DNA of 64,000 nt from Photorhabdus luminescens subsp. luminescens (GCF_001083805.1 NZ_JXSK01000001.1:620001-684000), one strand, 5' to 3'. Counted from the stretch's first letter, positions 1-9,641 are shown. Numbers and translations are program-made. The notes: generated by a model not told the origin, from the letters alone.

Positions 1-278
1 ATTTGCAATTTAAATCAATGGCTGACTTTACCCCAGAGAATTTGGCGAAGCAGATAGAACCGCTGCGCAATTTATTGGAAGTACGCAGCAAACTCAGTGA
101 TCTGAAAGGCCGTGCATTGAGCAATGAAAAATTGCGTGACCGTCTGGCGGAAATTCTGGCTGAACATGCGGATAAATTACCGCCGATAAATGAAGAAGCA
201 GAAACCACCACAGAAAATACAGCGGATGACGTCACTCCGGAAAATAACAATACCCCGGAAAATAACAATGCACAGTGA
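1..278 (+). CDS. tssB: T6SS contractile sheath small subunit TssB (3' end only)
   Basis: The reading frame is open from the window edge, so only the C-terminal 92 or so residues are present. TssB pairs with TssC to form the contractile sheath around the Hcp tube in the cytoplasm. The visible part carries the conserved C-terminal pattern FKSMxDFxPE, then [16 protein letters not shown], typical of TssB/VipA. An acidic, Asn/Pro-rich tail follows, with a short duplication of PENNN. It stops 7 bases before the tssC start, as usual for these co-translated partners. The true start lies outside the window. Confidence 0.9.
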   Translation, partial: LQFKSMADFTPENLAKQIEPLRNLLEVRSKLSDLKGRALSNEKLRDRLAEILAEHADKLPPINEEAETTTENTADDVTPENNNTPENNNAQ

Positions 279-285
279 GGACAGC

Positions 286-1767
286 ATGGAACAAAGCGTT
301 GTTGAACAACAAGAATTGAAAACGACGGAAACAAGTGGTGATTTTCTTGATCAGATTATTGATAACACGCAAGCCATTCGTCGGGAAGCAGATCGTGATC
401 GGGTAAAAAGCCAGCTTGACCAGTTTCTGGCCGAAGTCACTTCCGGTTCATTGGTGGTTTCCGGCGATTTGGTAAACAGCATTGAGGAACGTATCGCAGC
501 AATTGATGCGCTGATGTCCGCTCAACTGAGTCTGGTATTGCATCACCCGGAATTTCAACGTCTGGAATCTTCTTGGGTAGGGCTCAAAGGATTACTTGAC
601 CAAAGCGAAACGGATAATACTCAGATCCGCATGTTGAACGCGACAAAAACCGATTTGATTAAAGATTTTAAATCGGCATCGGATTTCGATCAGTCAATGC
701 TGTTTAAGAATGTGTATGAATATGAATACGGTACGTTTGGTGGCGAACCTTATTCAGCGTTTGTCGGTGATTTCGACTTTGATAACAGCCCAGAAGATCT
801 CTACTTACTGGAACAGATTTCTCATGTAGCAGCGGCAGCTCATGCGCCGTTTATCAGTTCAGTCAACGCGGGCATGTTGGGGCTGAATGATTTTGGCGAG
901 CTACCACGTCCGCGTGATTTGTCCAAACTACTTGACACATCCGATTATCTGCGCTGGAAACGCTTCCGGGAATCTGATGACTCCCGTTATGTCGGCCTGA
1001 CTTTGCCGCGAGTGATTGGCCGTTTGCCTTATGGGGCAAAAACTATCCCGGTCGAACAATTCTGCTTCGAAGAGCAGGTAAAGGAAGGGGATAGCGGTAG
1101 TTATCTGTGGATTAACGCCGCCTATGCACTGGCAGGCCGTATGGTGGCTGCATTTGAACAGTATGGTTGGTGCGCGGCGATCCGCGGTGTGGAAGGCGGA
1201 GGATTGGTCGAAGCATTACCAACCCATCATTACTCTTCGGTGTCTGGTGAAAAGATGCTGCAATGCCCGACCGAGGTTGCCATCTCTGATCGCCGTGAAA
1301 AAGAGTTGGCAGAATTAGGGTTTATTCCTCTGGTTTATTATAAAGGGACTGACTATGCCGCATTTTTCTCGGTGCAGTCACCGAATAAGCCAAGAAAATA
1401 TAATTCTGACTTGGCAAATGCCAATGCAAAGTTATCAACCCAATTGCAATATATTATGACAACTTCTCGTTTCGCCCATTATTTGAAGATGATTGTACGT
1501 GACAAAGTGGGCAGTTTTATGTCCCGCGGAGAATGTCAATCTTATCTGCAAAATTGGATCAACCAATATATTGTTGGCTCGGATACCGTTGGCGCAGAAA
1601 TAAAAGCGAGTCACCCATTACGGGAGGCAAGAGTTGATGTTGTTGAAGTTCCTGGATCACCCGGAACATATCGGGCTGTAGCCTATTTAAGGCCGCATTT
1701 CCAATTAGAAGGGTTAAGTATGTCTTTACGGTTGGTGGCTGATTTACCACCGTCATCGGCGGCCTGA
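286..1767 (+). CDS. tssC: T6SS contractile sheath large subunit TssC
   Basis: This 493-residue protein is the large sheath subunit (VipB/TssC) that co-polymerises with TssB and is recycled by ClpV. Family signatures include FDFDNSPEDLYLLEQI, the RVIGRLPYG motif, GVEGGG and the C-terminal LEGLSMSLRLVADLP. Length is normal for the family. An in-frame upstream ATG at 268 overlaps the end of tssB. The ATG at 286 is preferred because GAGG at 277-280 lies at good spacing before it. It is the second gene of the operon. Confidence 0.96.
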   Translation: MEQSVVEQQELKTTETSGDFLDQIIDNTQAIRREADRDRVKSQLDQFLAEVTSGSLVVSGDLVNSIEERIAAIDALMSAQLSLVLHHPEFQRLESSWVGLKGLLDQSETDNTQIRMLNATKTDLIKDFKSASDFDQSMLFKNVYEYEYGTFGGEPYSAFVGDFDFDNSPEDLYLLEQISHVAAAAHAPFISSVNAGMLGLNDFGELPRPRDLSKLLDTSDYLRWKRFRESDDSRYVGLTLPRVIGRLPYGAKTIPVEQFCFEEQVKEGDSGSYLWINAAYALAGRMVAAFEQYGWCAAIRGVEGGGLVEALPTHHYSSVSGEKMLQCPTEVAISDRREKELAELGFIPLVYYKGTDYAAFFSVQSPNKPRKYNSDLANANAKLSTQLQYIMTTSRFAHYLKMIVRDKVGSFMSRGECQSYLQNWINQYIVGSDTVGAEIKASHPLREARVDVVEVPGSPGTYRAVAYLRPHFQLEGLSMSLRLVADLPPSSAA

Positions 1768-1823
1768 TTTTTCTATTTATTAATATTTATCCTATTTATT
1801 ACAACTAACTGGAGTAGTTAATT

Positions 1824-2318
1824 ATGAGTTCTTCAATTTTTTTACAAATTGATGGTATTAAAGGTGAGAGTACCGACAGCAAACATAAAGAGTGGATTGA
1901 GCTGGAACATGTCAATTTTGGTGCATTTAACCATGCTCGTATTGCAGACAGCGGTAAACGCAAAATTACCTCTGGCGCAGCGGATTTCCGTACCATTGAC
2001 TGTGTGAAAGTGATGGATACCAGTTCTATTGGCTTACTGTCCGCCGTGGCGCAAGGTACCTCGATTAAGAAAGTGAAATTGGAAATCTGTACAATTTTTA
2101 AAGGGGAAATGCACCCTTACGCAGAAGTTGAAATGGACGAATGTATTATCTCTGACGTTCATGAAACCTGTACACGTGGCGGTGAATTCCCACAAGAACA
2201 GATTTCTATCACCTATTCCAAAATTAAATGGACATTCACACCACTCAACCCAGATGGTACTAAAGGCAACAAAGCCGGTCCAGAAGGTTGGGATCTTATC
2301 GAGAATAAGAAACAGTAA
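1824..2318 (+). CDS. hcp: T6SS tube protein Hcp
   Basis: Hcp (TssD) forms hexameric rings that stack into the inner tube propelled by sheath contraction; it is secreted and can carry effectors in its lumen. The 164 residues start SSSIFLQIDGIKGES and show the typical Hcp core with DxSSIGLLSAVAQG and YxKIKWTFTPLNPDG. No extra effector domain is fused. A 56-bp AT-rich gap separates it from tssC, with CTGGAG before the ATG, so it may also have its own promoter. A strong hairpin lies just downstream. Confidence 0.96.
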   Translation: MSSSIFLQIDGIKGESTDSKHKEWIELEHVNFGAFNHARIADSGKRKITSGAADFRTIDCVKVMDTSSIGLLSAVAQGTSIKKVKLEICTIFKGEMHPYAEVEMDECIISDVHETCTRGGEFPQEQISITYSKIKWTFTPLNPDGTKGNKAGPEGWDLIENKKQ

Positions 2319-2330
2319 TTTTGATTATTT

Positions 2331-2353
2331 ACTGCCGGCCTTTGGCCGGCAGT
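2331..2353 (+). terminator. Intra-operon hairpin after hcp
   Basis: A perfect 10-bp stem (ACTGCCGGCC / GGCCGGCAGT) with a 3-base loop lies 12 bases after the hcp stop and 20 before the tssE start. No long T run follows, so it is better read as an mRNA stabiliser or partial attenuator that raises hcp relative to downstream genes than as a full terminator. That role is inferred. Confidence 0.6.
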
Positions 2354-2372
2354 TTCTACCCGGAAAAATATA

Positions 2373-2813
2373 ATGATTCAGCCTTCATTACTCCATCGCC
2401 TGAAAGATGATTATCCACAAGATGAAAAACGGGGTGTTACTCTAGCCTGGTCACGTCAGGAAGTGGTACAAAGCCTGATTTCCGATTTAAGTATGTTATT
2501 TTCATCAAGACCGATTTCTGAAATTTCCCCTTTATTTGGTGAGTTACCGAAATCCGTTTTAAATTACGGCGTTTCTGATGTCATTAATGTGGATATTTCC
2601 GATGATGAACGTATTGATGCACTTAGCAATAATATTTACCAAGCTATTTCCTGGTTCGAACCTCGTTTGCAAAATGTCGTGATTACATTACAAAAAAATA
2701 CGCCAGAAAATATCATTTTCTGGGTGAGTGGAATTTTCCTCGACGAACAAGTGGTGTTTTCTATCTCATGGAACAGTACCGCATATACTTATTCAATTTC
2801 ATGGGATAAATAA
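2373..2813 (+). CDS. tssE: T6SS baseplate protein TssE (gp25-like)
   Basis: A 146-residue baseplate protein related to phage T4 gp25, which links the wedge proteins TssF/TssG to the sheath. Recognisable features are the N-terminal LLHRLKDD region, the SVLNYGVSDV segment and a C-terminal LQNVVITL...ISWNS hot region. Length fits the family. It follows the hcp hairpin and sits 4 bases before tssF, in the usual E-F-G order. Confidence 0.88.
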   Translation: MIQPSLLHRLKDDYPQDEKRGVTLAWSRQEVVQSLISDLSMLFSSRPISEISPLFGELPKSVLNYGVSDVINVDISDDERIDALSNNIYQAISWFEPRLQNVVITLQKNTPENIIFWVSGIFLDEQVVFSISWNSTAYTYSISWDK

Positions 2814-2817
2814 CAAG

Positions 2818-4629
2818 ATGATGTTATTACCACAAAAAATACTGACTTATTACAACCGGGAATTGAGTTATTTAAGACAATATGGCGCGGCTTTCTCTCA
2901 GCATTTTCCCAAAATTGCTAAACGTCTTGGGTTCGCGGAAGGTGTTTCAGAAGATCCGCATGTAGAACGTCTGGTGGAATCTTTTGCTTTTTTGACAGCA
3001 AAAATCCACCAGCGGATTGATGAAGATATGCCGGAACTCAGTAATGCTATGTTGGAAGTCCTGGCGCCACAGTTTTTACGTCAGGTACCGTCGGTATCGT
3101 TGGTACAGTTTCAACAGGACCCATTAGCATCCGGCGTGACAGGCATGACGACGGTGGCGCGGCATACTCCGTTGATTTCTCAACCGGTAGGTGATGTAAC
3201 CTGTCGTTTCCGCACCGTATATCCGCTAGAGATGTTGCCATTGGATTTGACGCACGCAGAACTGACACCAAACCCTTACGATCGGGACTTTATCTTAACG
3301 CTGAGTTTTACCCTATGGCCGGGCGCCAGCTTTCAGACACAACATATCCGGTTATACTTACATGGCGCACCGGTGCTGACTCATAGTTTGTATGAATTGT
3401 TGTCGGCGCAAGTTAAGCAACTGGAATGTCAGTTAGGCGAACGTACATTCAACCTGAATAGTCGGGGTGTTCAGGTGGTGGGCTTTGATCCGCAAGATAA
3501 CTTATGCACTGATGATCCATTGATAAATCCGGTTCATCACTTATTTCGTGATTATTTCAGTTTCCCAGAAAAGTTCCTATTCCTGGATATTCCGTTACCA
3601 GATGCCGGTTTGATCACCAGTTCATTAGGTGAGCTGCAATACCGTTTCCGGCTTAAGGATTGTGTCGCATTGCGCCGCATTGAACGTATGAGCGATAAAG
3701 TCAGCAACGAAACCTTCCGGCTAAATTGCGTGCCGATCATTAACCTGTTTCCTCATCAGGCGGAACCCATTATTCCACTGGAAACAGAGCATGAATATCT
3801 GGTTCAACCGGATGCTCGTCGCCCCCAAAGTATGGAAGTTTATACCATCAATCAAGTCGAGATTGTCAGCCGTCAACAGGAACAATTAAGTTCCAAACCA
3901 GTGCCATCATTATTTGGTATTGAACATACACAGTCTGACGAACAGTTCCCGTTATTTTGGCAGGCAACGCCGCGCCCCTCACTCAGGCATAACGATCTGG
4001 GGATGAATATGTTTATCGGTTTTTCTGATAGCAACGGCGAACATCTGAAACCTGAAACCGATGTGGTGGTCCTGAACCTGACCTGTACCAACCGTGATAT
4101 ACCGCGGCAGTTGAGCAACGGTCATCCTGATGGCGATTTCGAATCAGAAAGCGCATTGCCAGGGGTAAAAATTCTGGGATTGATCCGTCCTCGATTGCCG
4201 GTACGTCCACAACCCAATAGTGCATTGAACTGGCGGTTGGTATCGCAACTCAATTTGAACCAAATGCTACTGAATGGTCCGCAGGGTGTTCAGTGCTTAA
4301 AAGAGACGCTGGAACTCTACAACCTGCTTGACGATCCAGCTATATCGCGGTTGATTGCACAATTACAACAGGTTGCTATTGCGCCAGTGAGTGCACGCCT
4401 GAATCCCGCCGACCCTTATTCTCTGGCGCGTGGGCTGGAGGTGGCCCTGACATTTCAGGCACAAGCAGGGGAATTTGTGGATTTTTATCTGTTTTGCAGC
4501 CTGTTAGAACGCTTTATCGCGATGTATGCGCCGATTAACAGCTTCACGCAGACTGTAACACAGCTAGAGACGGTTAATAACAGTACTCACCGTTGGCCTC
4601 GTCGCTGTGGGAGACTGACATGGCTGTAG
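2818..4629 (+). CDS. tssF: T6SS baseplate wedge protein TssF
   Basis: TssF forms the baseplate wedge with TssE, TssG and TssK. The 603-residue product starts MMLLPQKILTYYNRELSYLRQYG and contains the family block FPKIAKRLGF, then DPHVERLVESFAFLTAKI and MLEVLAPQFLRQVPS. The frame is open further upstream into tssE, but the ATG at 2818 right after the tssE stop matches the family N-terminus; the ATG at 2821 is an alternative. The end overlaps tssG by 10 bases. Confidence 0.94.
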   Translation: MMLLPQKILTYYNRELSYLRQYGAAFSQHFPKIAKRLGFAEGVSEDPHVERLVESFAFLTAKIHQRIDEDMPELSNAMLEVLAPQFLRQVPSVSLVQFQQDPLASGVTGMTTVARHTPLISQPVGDVTCRFRTVYPLEMLPLDLTHAELTPNPYDRDFILTLSFTLWPGASFQTQHIRLYLHGAPVLTHSLYELLSAQVKQLECQLGERTFNLNSRGVQVVGFDPQDNLCTDDPLINPVHHLFRDYFSFPEKFLFLDIPLPDAGLITSSLGELQYRFRLKDCVALRRIERMSDKVSNETFRLNCVPIINLFPHQAEPIIPLETEHEYLVQPDARRPQSMEVYTINQVEIVSRQQEQLSSKPVPSLFGIEHTQSDEQFPLFWQATPRPSLRHNDLGMNMFIGFSDSNGEHLKPETDVVVLNLTCTNRDIPRQLSNGHPDGDFESESALPGVKILGLIRPRLPVRPQPNSALNWRLVSQLNLNQMLLNGPQGVQCLKETLELYNLLDDPAISRLIAQLQQVAIAPVSARLNPADPYSLARGLEVALTFQAQAGEFVDFYLFCSLLERFIAMYAPINSFTQTVTQLETVNNSTHRWPRRCGRLTWL

Positions 4630-5576
4630 AAAACAAGATACGTTTAGCTGGCGGCCGTTTTTATCAAAATGTACGTCGCCTGCTCAAACGTGGTCGCCAA
4701 CGCGAAGAAGCGATAATCACCCCCGATGATATGGTGCAATTCAGCTCTGTACTGACATTAGATGCGCCAGAAAGGGAAGTCGAGTCGCTATTACCGCCAC
4801 AAGAGGGATATGAGCAGTATCGCATGGCGGTACATCACTTTGGTTTATTAGGAACCCTTGGCGCATTACCGTTGCGTTATACGGAATGGCTAATTGACAG
4901 GCGTTACCGCTATGGCGACGAATCAGCTCAGGCATTTATTGATATTTTTACTCATCGTCTGCTTAGCCTGCGTTTTCAGGCATGGCAGAAATACCGGTTA
5001 TATATTAACGCCGAATTACAAAACCATCAGGCTTTACCGGCAGTCATTTCAGCCGTTGCCGGCCAATTGATGGAGAGCAAGATACAGCGCCCTCATCCAG
5101 CTTGTGTTGGATTATTGGCAACACCGGTCCGCTCAATGGTGAATTTACAACATCTGTTGCAACGAGAATTGAGTATGGCGGTCAACATCCAACCCTTTAA
5201 AGGACGCTGGCAATATGCTGAACAGGCGCACTGTTGCTGTTTAGGTCGCAGTTTGTTAGGCGATAACCCGATGTTAGGTAGCGCTTATTGGGATATTCAA
5301 TCAGGATTTCATATTCAGTTAGGGCCGTTCGCCGCTCAGCAACGAGCCGCCTTTATGCCGGGAAATGAACAATATCGCAAACTGACACAATGGGTGTGGC
5401 AATTTGCCGGACCATTGCTCTCCTTTTCACTGGAATTGTTGGTACAACATAGTGGACAAGGCAACGTATTAAACGGCAGCCATCAATTGGGGTGGGATGG
5501 TTGTTTGGGCGATACCGGCGAAAGCAATATTCAGCGTATTTATTTGGACGAATGTACAGGTCCTTACGCAAGTTAA
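4620..5576 (+). CDS. tssG: T6SS baseplate wedge protein TssG
   Basis: A 318-residue TssG protein, partner of TssF in the wedge. Typical features are the early RFYQNVRRLL helix, HHFGLLGTLGALPLRYTEWL, and the later ARPLLGDNPMLG-like segment RSLLGDNPMLGSAYWD. The ATG at 4620 overlaps the tssF stop by 10 bases, which suggests translational coupling; an upstream in-frame start at 4593 lies deep in tssF and is less likely. Confidence 0.93.
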   Translation: MAVENKIRLAGGRFYQNVRRLLKRGRQREEAIITPDDMVQFSSVLTLDAPEREVESLLPPQEGYEQYRMAVHHFGLLGTLGALPLRYTEWLIDRRYRYGDESAQAFIDIFTHRLLSLRFQAWQKYRLYINAELQNHQALPAVISAVAGQLMESKIQRPHPACVGLLATPVRSMVNLQHLLQRELSMAVNIQPFKGRWQYAEQAHCCCLGRSLLGDNPMLGSAYWDIQSGFHIQLGPFAAQQRAAFMPGNEQYRKLTQWVWQFAGPLLSFSLELLVQHSGQGNVLNGSHQLGWDGCLGDTGESNIQRIYLDECTGPYAS

Positions 5577-5600
5577 ACAAAAAATTCAGGTAATAAAAAG

Positions 5601-7607
5601 ATGCTGTTAGGGCAAAAGAATCGTTTTTTACAGGTTATCGGTAGCCTGTCAGATATTGTGGCACTGAACAAAATAGAAGGTGAAGAGCATCTATCGCGGC
5701 CTTATTCATTTTCTGCTCAGCTCTATTCCAACGCAGACTGGGATACGCTGGAGTCTCATATTGGTAAACCTTTGGCATTTCGTATCGGTGATGCACCGAA
5801 CCACCGCATTGTTCATGGCATATTGACTGAATTACAGCAGCAAGGTTTTAGCGACGGCCAGTTTTGTTATCAGGCACGAATTGAGCCCTGGCTGAAAATG
5901 CTGACATTAACCCACAATCTGCGCGTCTATCAGCGCATCAGCGTGCCGGATATGGTATGTGATATCTTCCGCAAACGTGGGTTTAACGACGTTGAACTGG
6001 CGCTAAAAAGTCGTTATCCGAAGCTTGAATATTGTATGCAATACAAGGAATCAGATTTTGACTTTGTGACGCGTCAACTGGAGCAAGCGGGGATTTTCTA
6101 TTTCTTTCGCCATGAAGAAGGGCGTCATGTGCTGGTATTGGCGGATCACCCTTCAACGTTTATTAACGCGCCCTTAGCAGTATTGCCATACCAATCAAAG
6201 ATAGGTGATCAACAGGGCTATGGGCTACGCGCCTGGCATATTCATCGCACCATGATTCCAGGTACGACGGAAATGAATGGTTATAACGCTAAAAGCGCAA
6301 CGGCAATCAGCGCCAGCGCCAAAGCGAACAGCGGCTATTCTACCAATCCTAAGCTTTCTATCTATGATGACCGGCGTCAGGAGGAGCGTAATCAACTGGA
6401 AGCACAGGCAACGTTGTGCATGGAGCAATGGGAATCACAGTCCTATTACGCACGTGCCGTTAACAGTTATCCCGGTTTACAAGTGGGGCATCAGTTCACC
6501 CTGAAAGGGCACGCCAGCGCCGATGGCCGCTATGCAGTGGGCCGCCAGCGATTAAAAGCGGAGAACAACCTGGAAGAAGGCGAATTACTGTTTTTGTCTC
6601 AAGTGACCTTACTCCCGGCGAATAAAGCATTTCGCCCGCGTCCTTCTGTTACGCGGCCTTACATTTCCGGTGTATTGTCCGCGCTGGTGGTAGGGCCGAC
6701 GTCAGAAGAGATCCATACTGATGAGCAAGGGCGAATCAAAATCCAGTTTCACTGGGATAAAGAACATAAAAAAAATGATGACAGCTCCTGTTGGATACGG
6801 GTCAGTCAGTTCTGGAATGGCGCAAAGTTTGGCGCACAATTTGTGCCACGCGTGGGTAGTGAAGTATTGGTGAGTTTCATCGATGGCGATCCAGATAGCC
6901 CGCTGGTGACCGGAACGGTTTATAACGGGGTAAAAATGCCGCCATTCGCGCTACCGGGACAGAAAACCCAAAGTGGTATTGCTACGCGCAGTAGTGCAAA
7001 AGGCACAGTGGAACAAGGACATCAGCTTTGCTTCGAAGATAAAAAAGGTGAAGAGTTTATTTTGCTTCACTCACAAAAAGATATGCGTCTGAAAGTGAAA
7101 AATGATTTTTCGGCGCAGATCGATCGCAACGTGTTATGGGAAATCCAAGAAAAACGCGACACCCAAATTAAAAAGGGTAATGACACGTTAATTTTGACCG
7201 AAGGCAATGCCGTAACCGAAGTAAAAAAAGGCGACAAGAAACAAACGTTGGATCGCGGTAATTTCACCACCACCGTCAGCGCAGGCAGTTATGAGCTGGA
7301 AGTATCCAGAGGTAACGCCAAAATCAATGTAGGTCAACAATGCACAATTACGGCAAATCAGGGTATTGAACTGAAAGTCGGCGCCAGCAAATTATCGATT
7401 ACCCCATCCGGGATCACCATCAAAGCGCCATCCGTCACCGTAGAAGGATCAGGAAAACTGGCGTTAAAGAGCGGTGGCATGGCGGAGCTAACCGGCACCA
7501 CAGTAAAAGTAGAAGGCAGTGCAATGGCACAATTAAAAGGCGGCATTGTTCAGGTGGATGCAACCGGCATTGCTATGGTGAAAGGAACTTTGACCAAGAT
7601 TGGTTAA
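5601..7607 (+). CDS. vgrG: T6SS spike protein VgrG (TssI)
   Basis: The 668-residue trimeric spike protein sits on the Hcp tube and receives the PAAR tip. The gp27-like part covers roughly residues 1-370, followed by the gp5 OB-fold region with HTDEQGRIKIQFHWD and PRVGSEVLVSFIDGDPDSP near residues 375-440, and a C-terminal beta-prism made of short repeats (KVKNDFS, IKKGNDTL, VKKGDKKQT). The protein ends with the prism, so it has no evolved effector domain. Cargo must ride on Hcp, PAAR or adaptors encoded elsewhere. It has its own RBS 24 bases after tssG. Confidence 0.96.
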   Translation: MLLGQKNRFLQVIGSLSDIVALNKIEGEEHLSRPYSFSAQLYSNADWDTLESHIGKPLAFRIGDAPNHRIVHGILTELQQQGFSDGQFCYQARIEPWLKMLTLTHNLRVYQRISVPDMVCDIFRKRGFNDVELALKSRYPKLEYCMQYKESDFDFVTRQLEQAGIFYFFRHEEGRHVLVLADHPSTFINAPLAVLPYQSKIGDQQGYGLRAWHIHRTMIPGTTEMNGYNAKSATAISASAKANSGYSTNPKLSIYDDRRQEERNQLEAQATLCMEQWESQSYYARAVNSYPGLQVGHQFTLKGHASADGRYAVGRQRLKAENNLEEGELLFLSQVTLLPANKAFRPRPSVTRPYISGVLSALVVGPTSEEIHTDEQGRIKIQFHWDKEHKKNDDSSCWIRVSQFWNGAKFGAQFVPRVGSEVLVSFIDGDPDSPLVTGTVYNGVKMPPFALPGQKTQSGIATRSSAKGTVEQGHQLCFEDKKGEEFILLHSQKDMRLKVKNDFSAQIDRNVLWEIQEKRDTQIKKGNDTLILTEGNAVTEVKKGDKKQTLDRGNFTTTVSAGSYELEVSRGNAKINVGQQCTITANQGIELKVGASKLSITPSGITIKAPSVTVEGSGKLALKSGGMAELTGTTVKVEGSAMAQLKGGIVQVDATGIAMVKGTLTKIG

Positions 7608-7641
7608 TAGCAGGATCAACGAATAATAAGAGTTTGCAGTC

Positions 7642-8238
7642 ATGGTCAAATTACGACATTGCCCGCTTTCGCCACAGGCGGAATCGGCGCTACAACAACA
7701 CGCAGCACATGAACAGAATCTATCAGCGCTTAACAAGGAAATGTTGTGGCAAGACGCGGTGTACTACACCATTTTTATGTTGCCTTACCCCCAGGCTCTG
7801 GAGCTGGTACTGACATTTATCTCCTGCATTTACGAACGCGATCTCATGCAAGGACAACGGTCGTTATTGCAACAGGTGCGACGCTGGCGGGTTGATGGCG
7901 GTGATCCTTTGCGTCATGAACTGTTCGAACAGGCACAAACAGTTGGGTTCGATAACCCAATTTCATGTCTGGCGCTTTCTGTTTTTTGGAGTGAAGGCAG
8001 CATGACCACTGCGGATCTGGAAGCAGTCTATCCACAACCGTGGCTGTCACCGACGGCATTAGCCGATACGTTGTGCCTAATATTGCACCTTTACGGCGAG
8101 CAACCGGAACAACAAATGCAGTACGTTGAGCAATTTTTTCAACTGGCATACAGCCAACTAAGGCAATTGCCGCCGTCACAAGATCAGGGGCGCAAAAATT
8201 ATCTGTACCATGAAGCCACATTATCAGGAGAGCAATGA
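7642..8238 (+). CDS. T6SS-associated accessory protein between VgrG and PAAR (possibly DUF6931-like)
   Basis: A 198-residue soluble, mostly helical protein with no signal peptide or catalytic motif that I recognise. The centre (LWQDAVYYTIFMLPYPQALELVL, then an aromatic FWSEGSMT segment) recalls small proteins of the DUF6931 type that commonly lie between vgrG and PAAR genes; this match is from memory and uncertain. Its stop overlaps the PAAR start (ATGATG), implying coupled translation. A role as tip adaptor or chaperone for loading PAAR is plausible from position only. Confidence 0.6.
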   Translation: MVKLRHCPLSPQAESALQQHAAHEQNLSALNKEMLWQDAVYYTIFMLPYPQALELVLTFISCIYERDLMQGQRSLLQQVRRWRVDGGDPLRHELFEQAQTVGFDNPISCLALSVFWSEGSMTTADLEAVYPQPWLSPTALADTLCLILHLYGEQPEQQMQYVEQFFQLAYSQLRQLPPSQDQGRKNYLYHEATLSGEQ

Positions 8239-8537
8239 TGCCAATGCCAGCAGCCCGTGTGGGTGATATGCATATTTGTCCAATGGTATCGCCTGCGATA
8301 CCGCCGGTGCCACATGTAGGCGGGCCGATTATGCCGCCAGGTGTGCCGACAGTGCTAATTGGTGGATTACCCGCGGCAACAATGGGCTCAATGCTGGTGT
8401 GCGTCGGTCCACCGGATACGATAGTCATGGGCAGCCCAACGGTATTGATTGGCGGACGGCCTGCGGCCAGACTCGGCGATTTGTGCGCACATGGCGGCAC
8501 AATTACTACCGGTTACCCATTGGTGATTATTGCTTGA
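8235..8537 (+). CDS. PAAR-domain spike tip protein
   Basis: A 100-residue stand-alone PAAR protein that sharpens the VgrG spike and can attach effectors. It has repeated PAAR motifs, MPAARVGD near the N-terminus and GGRPAARLGDLCAHGG near the C-terminus, and three further Gly/Pro-rich VLIGG-type turns. Candidate Zn-binding residues are the His/Cys near HICPM and CAHGG. There is no C-terminal toxin extension. ATGs at 8235 and 8238 are both possible starts; the first overlaps the preceding stop. Confidence 0.94.
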   Translation: MMPMPAARVGDMHICPMVSPAIPPVPHVGGPIMPPGVPTVLIGGLPAATMGSMLVCVGPPDTIVMGSPTVLIGGRPAARLGDLCAHGGTITTGYPLVIIA

Positions 8538-8538
8538 A

Positions 8539-9633
8539 ATGGAAGTCACCGTGAACTTAGCCCAGACAGATATCGCGCGTTTTTTACAACCCATTACGGT
8601 TGACAAACCAGCCGGGTGCGATATCGAATACGAACCTATTTTTGAACAGATAAACGCAGCACGCGAAACCGACGATAATTTACTCCAAGACGACACATGG
8701 GGGTATGAAACCCGTCAGGCTGATTGGATGAAGGTTTCAGCGTTGTGCCAGGAAGTGCTGGAAAAACAGAGTAAAGACTTGCAAATAGCCTGTTGGTTAA
8801 CCCAAGCACAAGGGGAACTGTATGGTTTGGCCGGGATTAGCGGCGGTATCACATTACTTGCCCATCTAGTGGAAACTTTTTGGCCGGTACTTTATCCGCC
8901 GCTGGATGATACAGAGACAAACAGCGCGGATGCCCGTCTTGGTCGGTTGAGCTGGTTAGATAAACAATTGGCGAAACAATTGGACAATCTGACACTAACC
9001 GATGATGGCAAATTGAGCCTAAACATTTGGCAACGGGTGCAATATTTTGAACAACGCGTTGCCGTTAATAGTGAATTACGCAGTGCCTTGATCAGTGACG
9101 GTTATTTCGGTATCGCTGAATGTGACGGCAGTATTCGCACTACGCCAGCCGAACGATTTAACCAACTGCTGGTACAAACTGGACAGGTCAGTAAAGCATT
9201 GGCAGAACTGCAACACATCATGGCGAGCCTGTTGCCAGATGCCGGTAACAGCATGAGCGCCAGTACCCAGCGATTGCAAGATCTGGTGGCCTTAATCGAA
9301 CGATTTCGTGAAATGGCGGCGCCGGAATTAATTCAGGAATATAGCAATGCAGCAATAGCGGCAGGGGGAGATGCGCCAAACGGCATGAATACAACTTTTT
9401 TAACAGAAGATCGGGCGCACCATGAAATGCGCACTATCGCCATAGGACAAATGATCAATATCGCCAATTACTTTCGTCAAAATGAACCTACCAGTCCGGT
9501 ACCCTATTTAATTGAACGTGCAGCACGTTGGGCCAATATGGGCATGGCCGAATGGCTGGAAGAAATGATGTCAGAAAATACCTCCGCGCTACAGGAAATT
9601 ATGCGCGTGATAAAAGGACCAGAAGATAAATAG
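8539..9633 (+). CDS. tssA: T6SS assembly protein TssA (ImpA/VasJ type)
   Basis: TssA primes or caps sheath polymerisation and contacts the baseplate. The N-terminal ImpA_N domain is clear (FLQPITVDKPAGCDIEYEPIF, then LTQAQGELYGLAGISGGITLLAHLVETFWPVLYP). The C-terminal AIGQMINIANYFRQNEPTSPVPYLIERA region is typical of the shorter TssA class. Three starts are possible: TTG 8530, ATG 8539 and GTG 8551. The GTG has the best RBS (GGAAG at 8541-8545); ATG 8539 is given here as the conservative call. Confidence 0.93.
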   Translation: MEVTVNLAQTDIARFLQPITVDKPAGCDIEYEPIFEQINAARETDDNLLQDDTWGYETRQADWMKVSALCQEVLEKQSKDLQIACWLTQAQGELYGLAGISGGITLLAHLVETFWPVLYPPLDDTETNSADARLGRLSWLDKQLAKQLDNLTLTDDGKLSLNIWQRVQYFEQRVAVNSELRSALISDGYFGIAECDGSIRTTPAERFNQLLVQTGQVSKALAELQHIMASLLPDAGNSMSASTQRLQDLVALIERFREMAAPELIQEYSNAAIAAGGDAPNGMNTTFLTEDRAHHEMRTIAIGQMINIANYFRQNEPTSPVPYLIERAARWANMGMAEWLEEMMSENTSALQEIMRVIKGPEDK

Positions 9634-9641
9634 AGAGCAAA

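Noticed and set aside
190-285. Upstream extension of the tssC frame
   Set aside because: It overlaps tssB in another frame. The ATG at 286 has a good RBS and gives the normal family length.
8235-8554. Other overlapping frames across the PAAR gene
   Set aside because: Composition is unlike real proteins, and the PAAR frame explains the region with clear motifs.
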